Source: Rhizophagus sp. LPA8_4_AMF (lineage: Eukaryota; Glomeromycota; Glomeromycetes; Glomerales; Glomeraceae). Taken from it: DNA of 39,963 bases. The position numbers were made by a program, and so were the translations under genes. How positions within the stretch are numbered: the first letter of the stretch is position 1; each line of letters starts with the position of its first letter. Location: NCBI GenBank assembly GCA_021464525.1, contig JADRCO010000269.1, forward strand, positions 1 to 39,963, written 5' to 3'. The notes beneath the pieces were generated by a model. The model was not told the DNA's origin. It searched no databases and saw only the letters and a list, made by a program, of their open reading frames with translations. Shown piece by piece: positions 1-11,344 of the stretch.

Positions 1-385
1 TAATTTAAATTTTTTACTTTATTTTCAAATTTAGGTTTAAACATTAACTGTTAACGAAGTTAACAGGTAAATCCTAGTATATTTGAATTTTACTTAAATT
101 TCTGGGTACTAATAATTATAAAATATTTATTTATAAGATAGTAAATTAATTTTTTACTAGTGATAATTAGTAAAATAGCAAAAAAAACACATTTCTGCAG
201 AGAAGACAATAAACAAACCTTTGAATATAAATCATATTGCAATGATACAAAAAGACAAAAAAGCTTTTTTATGATTATATATGAATGTGGATTCCATTAC
301 AATAGGCATAATAAATCAACTCTGAAAATCTAGAAAGGTATATGTTAAATCTAAGAGTACAAGTACTTTAAACTTTAATTATAAT

Positions 386-597
386 TAGTGCTCCAAGACC
401 GGTCTTCAAAACTGGTTTCAAACCAGTTTGACCTAAAGAAACCAAGACCGGTTTAACCAATATTTCCTTTTTAGATAAATTAAAACCGGTCTGACATGCC
501 AAACCGGTTTAAAATCTTATTACAGAGAATTTTTCCAAACCGGTCTCCAGTTAAAGCAGTCTGAAACTGGAGACTGAAAACTGATCTTGGAGCACTA
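386..597. mobile_element. hAT-like MITE (212 bp) with 8-bp target duplication
   Basis: The element begins TAGTGCTCC and ends GGAGCACTA. It is flanked on both sides by ATTATAAT (378-385 and 598-605), an exact 8-bp direct repeat. An 8-bp duplication with termini starting TA(G)NG fits non-autonomous hAT elements. The inverted termini continue imperfectly for about 30 bp, and the interior is rich in ACCGGT-containing words. It has no coding capacity. It lies just before a 3' fragment of the dispersed repeat at 600-876, and may have inserted into that copy. Confidence 0.75.
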
Positions 598-599
598 AT

Positions 600-876
600 T
601 ATAATATCACAATGTAGCAGATCCTTAAGATTCTGAGTGTAAATTGCAGGGCTATTTTGGCTAAAAACATTGTATTTCACATATGATTATCTGCATAAAC
701 CAAATTTTCTCATCAACAGTACACAAATGGGGTTCAATATGAAATTATGAATGACAGTTAGTTTATAAAATAATTATATTACATTAGTTTTTTAGTTATT
801 TTTACTTTATATATTAGACAATTTCACTGTTATAATAATCTTATAAATGCATTGTGAAAAATTAAAAAAAAAAAAT
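600..876 (+). repeat. 3' fragment of a dispersed repeat
   Basis: This stretch matches the 3' part of the two long arms at 1010-3312 and 4204-5723. Shared landmarks, in order, are a GCAG-TCCTTA-like block, ACAGTACA-AATGGGGTTCA, a GACAG block, and a terminal ATTGTGAAAAA followed by an A-run. Only the last 270 bp or so is present. Copies that share a 3' end in A but differ in 5' extent suggest 5'-truncated retro-insertions, although no reverse transcriptase is visible. Confidence 0.55.
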
Positions 877-1230
877 AATTAGTAAAATTAAAATAATATC
901 TTATTAAATTATTTAATGTTATCTGATTAATAGTTATAAAACATTTATTAATAAAATAATGGTAAAATAATAGGAAATAAAATATACGAACTCTTCTGAT
1001 CACGTTTATGACCATTTTTTTTTACTAATATTTTTTTGTTAAAAAATTTTATTTTTCTTTATTTTTTCTTTATTTTCTTTATAATAAATATACCTTAAAT
1101 CTTTAATATATACTGTTTTTTATTGTTTTATTTTCTTTAAATAATAAACTTCAAGGTTTTATTCTCATTTAAGGCTTTAGTAGACTGACTGTTTAATTTT
1201 ATTTTAGGTTTGCAAATACCCTAGCAATAA

Positions 1231-1731
1231 CACAGATCGAAAAGTAAAAAATCAGGCACCAATTAGTTATCAATCAGATACCAACCAGATGACTAATTGG
1301 TACCTGATTGGTACCTGATTGGCATTTTCGCCAAATCTGTCAGCAATCAGGCAGTTTGCTATTTTTTGATCCAGTGATCAGAAAAGAATAAAATATAGTT
1401 CATTAGAATCGTCTCACTATAACAAATTGAATGGTAGTAAAATTATATTTCTAGAATCAATTAATGATGAGAAATTGAGAAAAATGCAAAAAGAATATTT
1501 TTATTTTTGTTATATTTTACATTTTGCTTAATACTTCATCATCAATTAATTCTAAAGATATGATTTTACTATCATTCAATTCATCATAATGAGATGATTC
1601 CAATGAACTATATTTTATCTTTTTCTGATCACTGGATTAAAAAATAGAAAACTGCCTAATTGCTAATGGATTTTGGCAAAAATGCCAATCAGACACTAAT
1701 CAGTGCCTGATTTTTCACTTTTTAACCTGTG
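1231..1731. mobile_element. Fold-back MITE (501 bp), TAA duplication, PIF/Harbinger-like
   Basis: The two halves are inverted copies: CACAG...AAAAATCAGGCAC on the left and GTGCCTGATTTTT...CTGTG on the right, so nearly the whole element is a palindrome of about 240-bp arms. It is flanked by TAA on both sides (1228-1230, 1732-1734). The right arm of the large inverted duplication gives the unoccupied site near 5525, which supports insertion into the left arm. A 3-bp TAA duplication suits PIF/Harbinger-type elements. The superfamily is inferred from that alone. Confidence 0.65.
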
Positions 1732-2829
1732 TAAGTTATTATTTTAAGTGGATATATTATGGAGTACTATATCTTTCAAGCTTAAATAATACTACTTGAT
1801 GAAAGAAAATAATATGGAAAAAGTCTAAGAAACCCTTAAAAATAAGAACTTTCTTTAGTTCCTAAATACTACAAGTGACTATACCAACAACTCTATGTGT
1901 TATTACCTCTTAGTTGAATGGTTAGATAAAATTAATAGAGGATCAGCATACCTACGAACTATCTTTCTTAAATACGTAGTTATTAACTTTAAAAGATTTT
2001 TGGATAATTTTTCATCTTTGTCGCCTTCCTCTCTACCTTCTTTTCATTTTTCTCTCCTATTCCTTTTTCCCAAAAAAAATTATTTACTTGGTTGGCCTTA
2101 TTTGAAAAACCACATTCCATTATAAACTAAGCCTCCTTTCGATTTTGATTTAAATGCGTTTTTGGCACATATTATTGCGAACAAAGATAATTTCCATATA
2201 CAAAATCAACAAATCAACAAATTACGTGATGTGTATAGTCTATACTCTTTTTTGGATCTTAACCCTTATTGGATTAACATTTGGCTCTAGATCTTTCTAC
2301 ACTCAAATAGAACATTACATACTAATACCTTTAAATTTGATATATACTTGGATTTGCAGCTCATTTTTAGATAGTTTTTCACATCATGACAAAAGAAAGA
2401 CTAAGATAAATGAATGACTTACCTTAATGTTGCCAGTCTTTTTTTTGGTTTTATTTTTTCATTTTATATAGATTTTATTTTATTTTTTATTTTTTGTTTT
2501 TTGTTTCTTTTATTTTTCTTTTATTTTTCTTTTTACTATAAAATTTTCTTGGGTGAACTTGTTTCATTTATATTTTAATTTAATTTGAAAGGTGTAGAAT
2601 TCTCTTTATTATTATCATACTAAGTGGAGAAACCTATCTACAATAACCAATTCACTGATTATGGATGGATTTAACATGTTTACCGTATATGTCAGTGAAA
2701 GAATTAACAACATTATCATATAATGGGCTGAAGGATTTTTTTGTCAACTAAGTCATTTACATATTATTAAGAGGAATTTCTACTTTAGCAATCATACGTA
2801 GATAACAATGGAGTTATGTAAATTAGCAG

Positions 2830-3017
2830 AAGGTTTTTGAATACGAAGATATCACATTATGATAACCTTGTCTATACACTTTATAATACAATTTTCCAAA
2901 TTACATATGTGTAACTGTACATCTTTACCATTTTGTTACTAGTAAACTTAATAGATATTATATTAATTATCATGGACGAGGTTATTTTAATGTAATATCT
3001 CAGTATTCAGGAGCTCT
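2830..3017. mobile_element. Small MITE (188 bp) with 8-bp target duplication
   Basis: It is flanked by exact ATTAGCAG repeats (2822-2829 and 3018-3025). The termini are imperfect inverted repeats of about 40-45 bp, sharing GAATAC, GATAT and ACATTA..ATAACC blocks. The homologous right arm (around 4490-4510) lacks this block, so it is an insertion younger than the arm duplication. An 8-bp duplication favours a hAT-like origin, but the terminal bases do not match the usual hAT consensus. Confidence 0.7.
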
Positions 3018-3312
3018 ATTAGCAGTATACTTTTTATCTTTTAAAGGGTCAGTGGAGGGTTATAAAATTGCAATACAGCAGGTCCTTGACCACCAAATTC
3101 CTTTGACATAGAGCAATTCTGCTAAAATGGGTTGTAATTCCATAATCCTATCCATACAGAAATAAGATTTTACTGACAGTATACATATGGGGTTTACTAG
3201 AATGACAGATGGTGTTGTACTTAATTATATTAAATAGTTAGATTTTATTTTTATACAATTTGTTATCACATTAACCCTAATAAAAGTATAATATGTACTG
3301 TGAAAAAAAAAA

Positions 3313-4203
3313 TGGTAAAATAATTTATTAATAATAATTAATAGAAATAAAAAATAATATTTCATTAAAATAATATTTATTTTATTATATTTAATATTAG
3401 AAAAGCAAAAATCATTAAAAGTCTATTACAATTTGTAAAATTATATAATAATATTTCAGGATTTTAAAAAGAAAATAATACAAATATGGTGATTATTCAA
3501 AAAGAAAATAGTGGTAATTTTATGGAAAAATATTTTGTATAAAATAACCAAATTTTACATTTTTATCTCCAGAAATAATTCTTCACTTTACTTTAAATAA
3601 TTAGATAATATACAGATAGATTAAAGTTACTTGTTAAAATAAAAGGATTAATATTAAAATAGTAAAAATAATTTTGACAATTTTAACTGATAAAATAATG
3701 AAATTATTTTATTATAAAATTGATTAAAATGCAATTAATAAAATAGAAAATAATTTTGATAATTTTGACATGGTAAAATTCACTAATTTTGATAAGTAAC
3801 TTTAACTTTTAAAATGAAAAAATATTATAATTTCATTTTTTTGTAAATTTAATGTAATTTAACTTAATTTAATATATAATTTAGGTTAATTTAACTTGAT
3901 TTGAATCAAAAATTTTATAAATTTAACTTGACTTAATTCAATTTAATTTTATTAAAGTTTAATTCAATTTCAACTTAACTCAACTTAATTCAATTCATTT
4001 GTAAAATAATTTGACTCAATTCGATTTATTAGAAGCTTTAAAATTATTAATAATCAAATTATATATCAATAAGGTAAAATTATTAACAACAAAATTACTA
4101 ATACAAATAAATAGTTAATATAGTAAAATTATTAAAAAATTGTTAAATACATTTCATTTGAATCTTTATATATTTAATAATTTATTCTATTTGAATTTAT
4201 AAA
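3313..4203. other. AT-rich spacer between inverted arms
   Basis: About 890 bp of extremely A+T-rich sequence without a credible ORF. The part from 3840 to 4030 is a degenerate run of AACTTAATTCAATTT-like words, possibly a decayed minisatellite. It separates the two A-tailed ends of the inverted arms. I see no gene in it. Confidence 0.6.
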
Positions 4204-5723
4204 TTTTTTTTTTTTTCACAGCACATATTATATTTTATTAGAGTTAATGTAAATAACAATTTGTGTAAGAAATATGAAATTTAGATATCTAATATAATTA
4301 AGTACAACACCACCCATCATTCTAATGAACCCCATGTGTGTACTGTCAGTGGAACTAATTCCTATACGGTAAGAGTGTGAAACACACTACTATCTTAATA
4401 AGACCACTCCATAGTTAAAGGAATATAGCGTTCAAGGACCTGCTGCACTGCAATTTTTGTAAAACCCCACTAATCCACCAAAAGATAAAAGGTATACCGC
4501 TAGTTCATATAATCCCATTATCACCTGCGTATGATTGCTGAAGTAGGAATTTTTCATGATAAGACACAAATGAATAAATTAATAAAAGAATCCTACAGCT
4601 CATCACATGGTAATGGTATTAATTCTTTCACTAACATAATACAGTAGAATTGTTGCATTTATCCATAATTGTTGAATTGGTAATTGTAGATCAGATTTTC
4701 TGCCAAGTATGGAAATAATACAGAAAACTCCACACCTTTCATATCAAATTATAATATAAACTCAACAAATCCACTTAAGAAAATTCTATGGTAAAAATAA
4801 AACCAAAAAAGTAACTAGCAATACAAAGCGATTGTATCTATTTATCTCTATCCTTCTTTTAGCGTGGTGTAAAAAACCATCTATAAATGAGCTTCAGATC
4901 CAAGTATACATCCAATTTAAAGGTATTAAAAAATAACGTTCCATTCGAGTATAAGAGAATTCAGGGCTAAACGTTTATCTAGTAAGAGTCAAAATCCAAA
5001 AAAAGGTATAGGTCATATATGTCACATAATAATTATTGTTATTGATGATTTCGTATGTGAGAATTATCTTTGTTCACAATAATATGTGCCAAAAATATGT
5101 CTAGGTCGAAATCAAAAGGAGGCTTAATTTGTGATATAGTACAGTTTTCTGAATAAGGCTAACCAAGTAAACACACCCTTTTAGGAAAAGGGTGAGAAAG
5201 AAAAATGAAAAGAAGGCAGAAAAGGAGGCGGCAAAGATGAAAAAATATCCAAAAATCTTTTAAAGTCAATAACTGCATGTTTAAGAAAGGTAGTTCGTAG
5301 GTATATTAGTTCCTTATTAGCTTTATTTAACCATTCAACTAAGAGGTGATAATGCATAGGACCATTGGTATAGTCACAAGTATTATTTATGAACCAAAGG
5401 AAATTCTCGTTTTCCAGAACTTCTTGGACTCTTTCCATATTATACTATTTCATTGGTAATATTATTTAAGCTTAAGAGATATAGTACATTAGTACTTTAT
5501 AATATATCCACTTAGAATAATAATTTATTGTTGTAGATAACTTGCAAATCTAGAATAGAATCTAATAGACAGTCTACTAAGGTCTATTGAGGATAAAAAA
5601 CCTCAAAAAAAATATTTAAAAAGAATAAAACAAATAAAGAACAGTATATATAAAAGCTTAAGATGTATTTATTATAAAGAAAATAAAATTTTTTAACAAA
5701 AAAATATTAGTAAAAAAATGGTC
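4204..5723 (-). repeat. Right arm of the large inverted duplication
   Basis: This is the minus-strand counterpart of 1010-3312, without the two MITE insertions. The A-tailed end (T-run on the plus strand at 4204-4216) faces the spacer, and the GACCATTTTTTT end is outermost. It retains the less damaged copy of the coding stretch (5181-5438). It is useful as the empty-site reference for both insertions in the left arm. Confidence 0.75.
5181..5438 (-). CDS. Hypothetical 85-residue ORF in the repeat arm
   Basis: An ATG-started ORF beginning MERVQEVLENENFLWF, with an aromatic and leucine-rich body and a Phe/Ser-rich tail. The same reading frame in the left arm (from about 1815) has several stops, so at least one copy is dead. 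Downstream, in another frame, both arms share a further coding-like peptide (PPFDFDL...LAHII), so this ORF is probably a fragment of a longer ancestral protein rather than a complete gene. No domain was recognised. Confidence 0.3.
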   Translation of the reverse strand: MERVQEVLENENFLWFINNTCDYTNGPMHYHLLVEWLNKANKELIYLRTTFLKHAVIDFKRFLDIFSSLPPPFLPSFHFSFSPFS

Positions 5724-6832
5724 ATCTTTGAATTTATAAATTAACTGTTAATACTTTATAATTATAAATTGAAATTTGTTTTTTTATTCAAATTTATTTT
5801 ATAAATTTTATAATAAAATCATAATATAAGTAAAAAATAAAAAAAAATTTGAGATTAGAATTAAATTAGAGTTATCCAAAATAGAAATTTTAAAAGATTA
5901 TTTTACTACACCACTTCATATAATATAAATATTAATAGTATTAATTATATTATATAAAGGATATAATATTTTATGTAGATGACAAATACCGTATTTTGCG
6001 GTATATAAGCACCTCTTTTTTGCACTTAATGCTGCCCAAGATCCTCATAATTCTGGCTAAAATTGCCATAATTCTGGCCAGGATGCTTATTTTTAAAAGG
6101 TGCTTACTAACTGCAAAAATACAGTATATTTTACACTTTTAAAAAAATTTAGTTATTTATTGTTAAAATAAATATAAATAATGTAAATAGCACTATTATA
6201 ATAACTATGTAACAAAAATATCACCTGTACTACTTAAGGTAATGTGGTAAAATTTACTAATTCCAAATTGTACAAAGTTTAAATATGAAAATAGGATTTT
6301 TATATAGTAAAAATAAGAAGAAGAAAAAGTTGTAATATGGATGACAAATAAATTATTACAAATACATTTATTCTTAAAATTAAACATTATCTAAAATAAG
6401 CATTTTTAACTAAAATTGTAAAAATTTTGGCCTATATTATACTGCTTCTAATTAAAATTATAATCAAAAAAAAAGATATGTAATTTAAATAAAAAGAGTA
6501 GTTTTAATTAAATACTTAAATTTAAATTCTTTAATAATAATTTAAATAATTTTATATATAAAAAATATTTAATAATAAGTAAAATTATATATTAAAATTA
6601 AATTAAAATTATAAATTATATGAAACTTAAAATTTTAAAGGCTTTAAAATAATTTTAAATTCATTAGTTTAAAAAAGATAAAAAATATTAAAAATTAATT
6701 TAGAAATTTAAAATAAAAGAATTAGTTTAAGAGTTTAGAAAATTACAAATTTAAAAATAATTTTCTAAAATAGTTTTGATCTAATTTTATTAGTTTTAAA
6801 GGTAACTTTATATGATACATCTTATCAATATA
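5724..6832. other. AT-rich intergenic DNA with one candidate fold-back element
   Basis: No supported gene. At about 5986-6127 a 142-bp sequence has imperfect inverted ends (ATACCGTATTTTGCGG against CTGCAAAAATACAGTAT, then a shared GGTGCTTA/TAAGCACC block) and an interior with two copies of ATAATTCTGGC. It is a probable small MITE without a clear target duplication. The rest is low-complexity A/T sequence. Confidence 0.5.
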
Positions 6833-7334
6833 CACAGTGAAATTCGATAAACCAGACCTTCGATAAACCAGATTTAGGCTTAATCCAGATTTTTTTGCTA
6901 AAATCTAATCACGTATATTGTAATAGTTTTGATATATCAGAATTTACTAGTAAAATCTCGATATTCGCTATAGCAGATCAAATTTCTAACCAGTCATAGT
7001 AAAAATGATTTGATATATCATACCACGTGATTATAAACCAATAAAATTAAAGTAAGGTGATGCCATAATCTTAATTTTGGCTAGAATTATAAAAAATCTT
7101 AATTCTGGCTGAAGTTATATATTTAATTAAAAATATTTTTTATTTATTTTCATAACCTCTATAAGATGAAATATTAAAATATAATGTATATTAGTTTTAT
7201 TAGCATGAAAAATTTTTAAAAATTTAATATAATAGATTTTTAATATATCAAAATTTTTTCACTATACCGGATATTTTGATAAACTGGATATTTTTAGTGG
7301 AACCGATAGATCCAGTTTATCGAATTTCACTGTG
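6833..7334. mobile_element. Mariner/pogo-like MITE (502 bp), TA duplication
   Basis: The ends are CACAGTGAAATTCGATAAAC and its inverted copy GTTTATCGAATTTCACTGTG, each flanked by TA (6831-6832, 7335-7336). A second GATAAACCAG block lies just inside the left end, and a GATAAACTGG block inside the right. A TA target and CAGTG-type ends fit Tc1/mariner-pogo elements. There is no transposase ORF, so it is non-autonomous. Confidence 0.75.
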
Positions 7335-7336
7335 TA

Positions 7337-8118
7337 ATTACACATAAGATATTACAAATTGATTAAATGTTATTTCAAAATACTGCTCCATTCAAACCAT
7401 TCAAACTGTACAATTAATTTTAATTGAAAGTCCATGGATGAATGAAAATGAAAAATGGGAATATGCTAATTTTTTATCTGTACATTTTTGGATTAACCAA
7501 TTGGCACACCTCTTTAATTATACAAAATATTTGTAAGATTCATATCCCAAACCTGGAAATTAAGTTAAATATAATATAGCTTTTTAAAATGTGTGCATAT
7601 TTATAAAATTATTTTAATAGTCAAAATCTGCATTTCCTATAATTCTGGTAGAAATTATGCAATGACAATCTTTCTATGCATGCTAACTGCACAAATATAT
7701 ATGCTTTATAATAATTTTTTTTATATATAAAAGTAGGAAAATAGCATATGTATATATAACTCAAAAATTACTTGTAGTTATATTTAATAAATCATATTTA
7801 TATCAGTAGAAATGCAGACTTTGAAATTACTATAAATTATATATAAATTCTATATATTAAATTCTCATTCACTCACGAACTGCCAATTAAGTTTTTTACT
7901 GAAGAGAATTTATTATTGCTTTTATTAAAATAAAAAAATTAGTAAAATTCAGTTTATACAATTAAATTTTTAATTAAAATAATTTTTCAGAATTTTTTAG
8001 TATTTTTGGAATAATACAAAATGAAAACATAAAATTAGGCATACAATAAAATTAATGTTAAAATAAAAAGAAAGTAAAATACTGTATACTTTGCAAAATA
8101 AAAGTTCAAAATGCGTGT
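7337..8118. other. AT-rich intergenic DNA
   Basis: No ORF or RNA gene is supported. It contains one more ATAATTCTGG-type motif near 7638, and otherwise simple A/T-rich sequence up to the target duplication of the next element. Confidence 0.5.
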
Positions 8119-8127
8119 TTGGTAAGT

Positions 8128-8287
8128 GGGCGTCTTTAATGTACAGTAAGGGTGTACGATATTAACGTACAGACTGGCCCGAGTTTAGAAGTTATGCACT
8201 TGCACGTGATAGCGTTAACGTTAACTGTTAACACCGGCCAGTTCGTACGTTAATATCGTACACCCCCACTGTACATTAAGGAATCCC
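8128..8287. mobile_element. Mutator-like MITE (160 bp), 9-bp target duplication
   Basis: Exact 9-bp direct repeats TTGGTAAGT flank the element (8119-8127 and 8288-8296). The ends are inverted repeats of about 45 bp starting GGG and sharing TTAATGTACAGT, GGGTGTACGATATTAACGTAC and CTGGCC. A 9-bp duplication is the usual mark of Mutator/MULE transposition. The interior has a palindromic GTTAACGTTAAC-like core and no coding capacity. Confidence 0.75.
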
Positions 8288-8634
8288 TTGGTAAGTAGAT
8301 CAGATCACATGCATAATGATAGGCTGATTTTGATTGGTTAATAGAAGGTAAGAGAAAATCGTCAAGACAATTTGTTAATTTTTGTGAAAAAAAAGGTTAA
8401 AAATCGGCATAAATCACTGATAGAAATCATCTGAATAGGCATATAAAGTGTCAACATACGCCATGTGCTCAATTAATGTGAATGGTAGTGAAAAACGCAT
8501 ATAATAGTGTTAATTAACATTGATTGAAACGATACAGCGCAAATTCTTTATTAATAAATTATTATCTAATAATTATCTATTGATTATTTAACCTAGTTTT
8601 ATTTATTAAGTGAAAAAATAATAAATGCTAGAAA

Positions 8635-9019
8635 TAGAGTTCCAATCCGTTAAGCTGACGGATAAATGGATAGGATGGGTTTCTACATTATCAGGCTAAA
8701 TTCAAATAAGTATATCAGATGACTACCCCCACAGTATAGTCTGATAAATTATAAATTGACCTGAGCTAATAGATGATATTAGGCGCTACAGATCAGGAAT
8801 TAACTCAATTATCCGGCTTATCCGTTTATCCGTGCAAATAATCGGATAAATATAGTTTGCGGCAAAAATATATATTAACTCGAGCCAAATTTATAATCTA
8901 CCAGGTTATACTGCGTGATAGTCATCTGATACACTATTAAATTTGAATTTATCTTTATATATTCAAACATATAAAACGTCTTATCCATTTATCCGCCAGC
9001 TTAACGGATTGGAACTCTA
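8635..9019. mobile_element. hAT-like MITE (385 bp), 8-bp target duplication
   Basis: The ends are TAGAGTTCCAATCCGTTAAG and its inverted copy, flanked by exact GCTAGAAA direct repeats (8627-8634, 9020-9027). Both features match non-autonomous hAT elements. The inner termini continue with a CGGATAAATGGATA-like block, and GGATAA words recur in the interior, which may be transposase-binding sites. It has no ORF. It sits immediately before the microexon-like array. Confidence 0.8.
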
Positions 9020-10629
9020 GCTAGAAAACGTCTCTTAGTAAAAAAAAGTAACAAAAATTCGTAACTTTTAGTTACGAAATTTACCCATCTACCTATCTCT
9101 AATATCCTAAATCTAAACCTGAAGCCTACAACACGGGTTCGTAACAAAAGTCACGAAACTTACCATCTAATATCCCAAATTCAAAGTTCCGATGCCTACA
9201 AAGAAGAAAAAAAAAGAACTGTTAAACGTTTCAAACAAAAAAAAACCAAAAAACGAAAGTTTCACAAATATACAATAACTTCCAATCTCCCAATGCACAT
9301 CACTGCCTATAAGAAAAAATAAAAAAACGTTTCTAATAATAAAAAAATAAATAAAAAACGAAATTTCACAAAAATTTGCGAAACTTACCGTTTCTATACT
9401 CCGAAACTCCAAAAGTCAAAGGAAAGGGAAAATTCCCAATAAAAAAAAATATACGGTAATTTCGTGAAATTTACGAAACTTACTGGTTCTATACTCGAAT
9501 CTATAAAATAAAAAAAAGGATGTTAGTAACGTCCCTAATAAAAAAACAAAAAAAATGAGTTTCGCCGTTTTCATTTTAAAGACCTAAATCCCCAAAGACT
9601 CAAATCCCCGAATCCTACAAATAAAAGAAAAAGGAAACCGTTAGTAAACGTTTCCTGATAAAAAAAAACAAAAAAAAAAAATTTGTAAGCTTCGTAACTT
9701 AACGAAACTTACCACTCCAAAATTACCGGACACAATTCGCGGAACCTACAAAAAAAGAAAAAGGGAAACGTTAACAAACGTTTCCCTAATATTAAAAAAT
9801 TTTCAAAGTTCGCGAAACTTACCCATCACCTCCAGAATTCAAAACATCCGAAGCCTAAAGAAAAAAAAAGGAAATGTTAGTAACATTTCCAATTAGAAAA
9901 GGAAAGTTTCGTAACGAAACGTATGAAACTTACCGACATACAAAAATAAACAAGAATGATGAATTTTTCTCCATATAATATTCTTGATATTGAATAATTA
10001 TCCAACAGTATAGTTTAAGATTCATTCGATTTGTAAGGAAAACAGGGGTGTCTTTGTTCTAAGGACATTAGGAACCTCGCAGGGTTTGTACCTAATATTC
10101 AGAAAGTCTTGTCGTCATATGAACTATTAAAAAAATAAATAAAACAAGAAATTATAACTAAAGAAAATTTAGAAGCGTTCGCTTCGAAACTTACCCAAAA
10201 AATCCATGTTCAACCCTTGATCCTGAACACCAATATCTACAAAGAAAAAAATAAAATCAAAAATTTTATTTTAAAAAAAATTAAAGTTTTGAAGGGTTCG
10301 AAGCGAACGCTTCGAAACTTACCACAAAAAAAGAAAAGAAAAAAAATAAAATTAAAATAAATAAAAAATTTTTTAAAGAAAAAATTAGTCTCGAAGTATT
10401 TATCGAATTCAAACCCGAATAAGGCCGAAGTAACCGGATTTCTACAAAATTAAAAAACGAAAAAAATAAAAAGTAACAAAAGTATTTTTTTTTTTAAAAA
10501 AAAAATTGGTTTCGATACATTCGCTTCGAAACTTACCGAATTCATCCCCGAATCTCAAGGCCGATGGAACCGGATTTCTACAAAAAAAAAAAGAAAAAAA
10601 AAAAAATTTTTAAGGATTCGAAGCGTTCC

Positions 10630-10960
10630 CACGCTATAATTATTTTTCAAAGTGTAAAATATTCTTTTATTTGCTCAACAATATTTCTATACTATAATTA
10701 TTACATTCTTTACAAAACCAATGACTATGCTTCTTATTAAACAAAAGAATTCACATTCTTTCTTATATCTAATTTCTCTAAGATTATCATTCTAGACATT
10801 TTTACAATAATAAATAATCTACCGCCAAGTTTTAACAAATTATAATTATTTATATAATTTTACAATTTTGAACCTTACTTTAATTTTTTTTATATTCTTT
10901 ACAATATCTACGTGAGAAATAGATGATCCTTGTTGGAAAGGATTTCCAATCCTTCGTTTA
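10630..10960. other. AT-rich tract downstream of the coiled-coil ORF
   Basis: No gene is seen. It begins just after a truncated copy of the intron-start sequence (TTCGAAGCG near 10617-10625) and holds unique A/T-rich DNA. It is probably the 3' flank of the minus-strand ORF. Confidence 0.4.
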
Positions 10961-11344
10961 TCACCAATTGCCCCCCGTAAACGTTTCCTTTATTTCTTTC
11001 ATAATCTTTTGATATTTTCTTTCTGAACAATCTACAATTCCTTTCAATTGTCCTAAAAAATCATCAATACTAAACTCTTTTTTATCAACTTCTTGCCATT
11101 TTTCCATCATCGTTTCTCTTAATCCTCTTATTTTCGCTTGTCTTATAACTTCTTGTACTCCTTGTAACTCCCCTTTTGCTTCTTCAACACGAATTTCTTT
11201 TAACAATTCAATCAAAGATTCTTTTGTTACTTCAATGTCTTTAATCATACTATCAACATCTTCTCTTAACTTAACAATTCCAGCTGCTTTATCAAATTGA
11301 TCACTAAATTCCGAAGTTTTATCATTGTTTAGATTGTCATACAT
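10961..11344 (-). CDS. Hypothetical 127-residue coiled-coil protein
   Basis: The ORF starts at ATG (11344) and ends at TGA (10961). It is highly charged and helical, with a long heptad-like stretch at about residues 20-85 (KLREDVDSMIKDIEV..., LIELLKEI) and a Lys/Glu-rich tail ending FTGGNW. No signal peptide or membrane segment is visible. The frame stays open upstream through the splice-like junction at 11371 into segment 11372-11412, so it may be a terminal exon that begins in that segment when the donor is unused. It sits inside the long interval between two nearly identical 41-nt units. The function is unknown. It is closer to ordinary coding composition than its surroundings. Confidence 0.5.
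   Translation of the reverse strand: MYDNLNNDKTSEFSDQFDKAAGIVKLREDVDSMIKDIEVTKESLIELLKEIRVEEAKGELQGVQEVIRQAKIRGLRETMMEKWQEVDKKEFSIDDFLGQLKGIVDCSERKYQKIMKEIKETFTGGNW

Larger units (their letters stand above)
1010..3312 (+). repeat. Left arm of a large inverted duplication (decayed element)
   Basis: This arm is homologous over its length to the minus strand of 4204-5723. Both start with GACCATTTTTTT, pass through the same decayed coding stretch, and end in CTGTGAAAAAAA. The left copy is longer because it carries two insertions (1231-1731 and 2830-3017). Coding remnants at about 1815-2400 match the right-arm ORF but contain several in-frame stops. Further coding traces (for example 2150-2300) share peptide content with the right arm. 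I do not recognise the protein. Confidence 0.75.

Noticed and set aside
9167-9412. Minus-strand Phe-rich ORF of 81 residues
   Set aside because: It reads through several intron-like units (T-rich tracts give Phe). The splice-like organisation explains the sequence better than a continuous protein.
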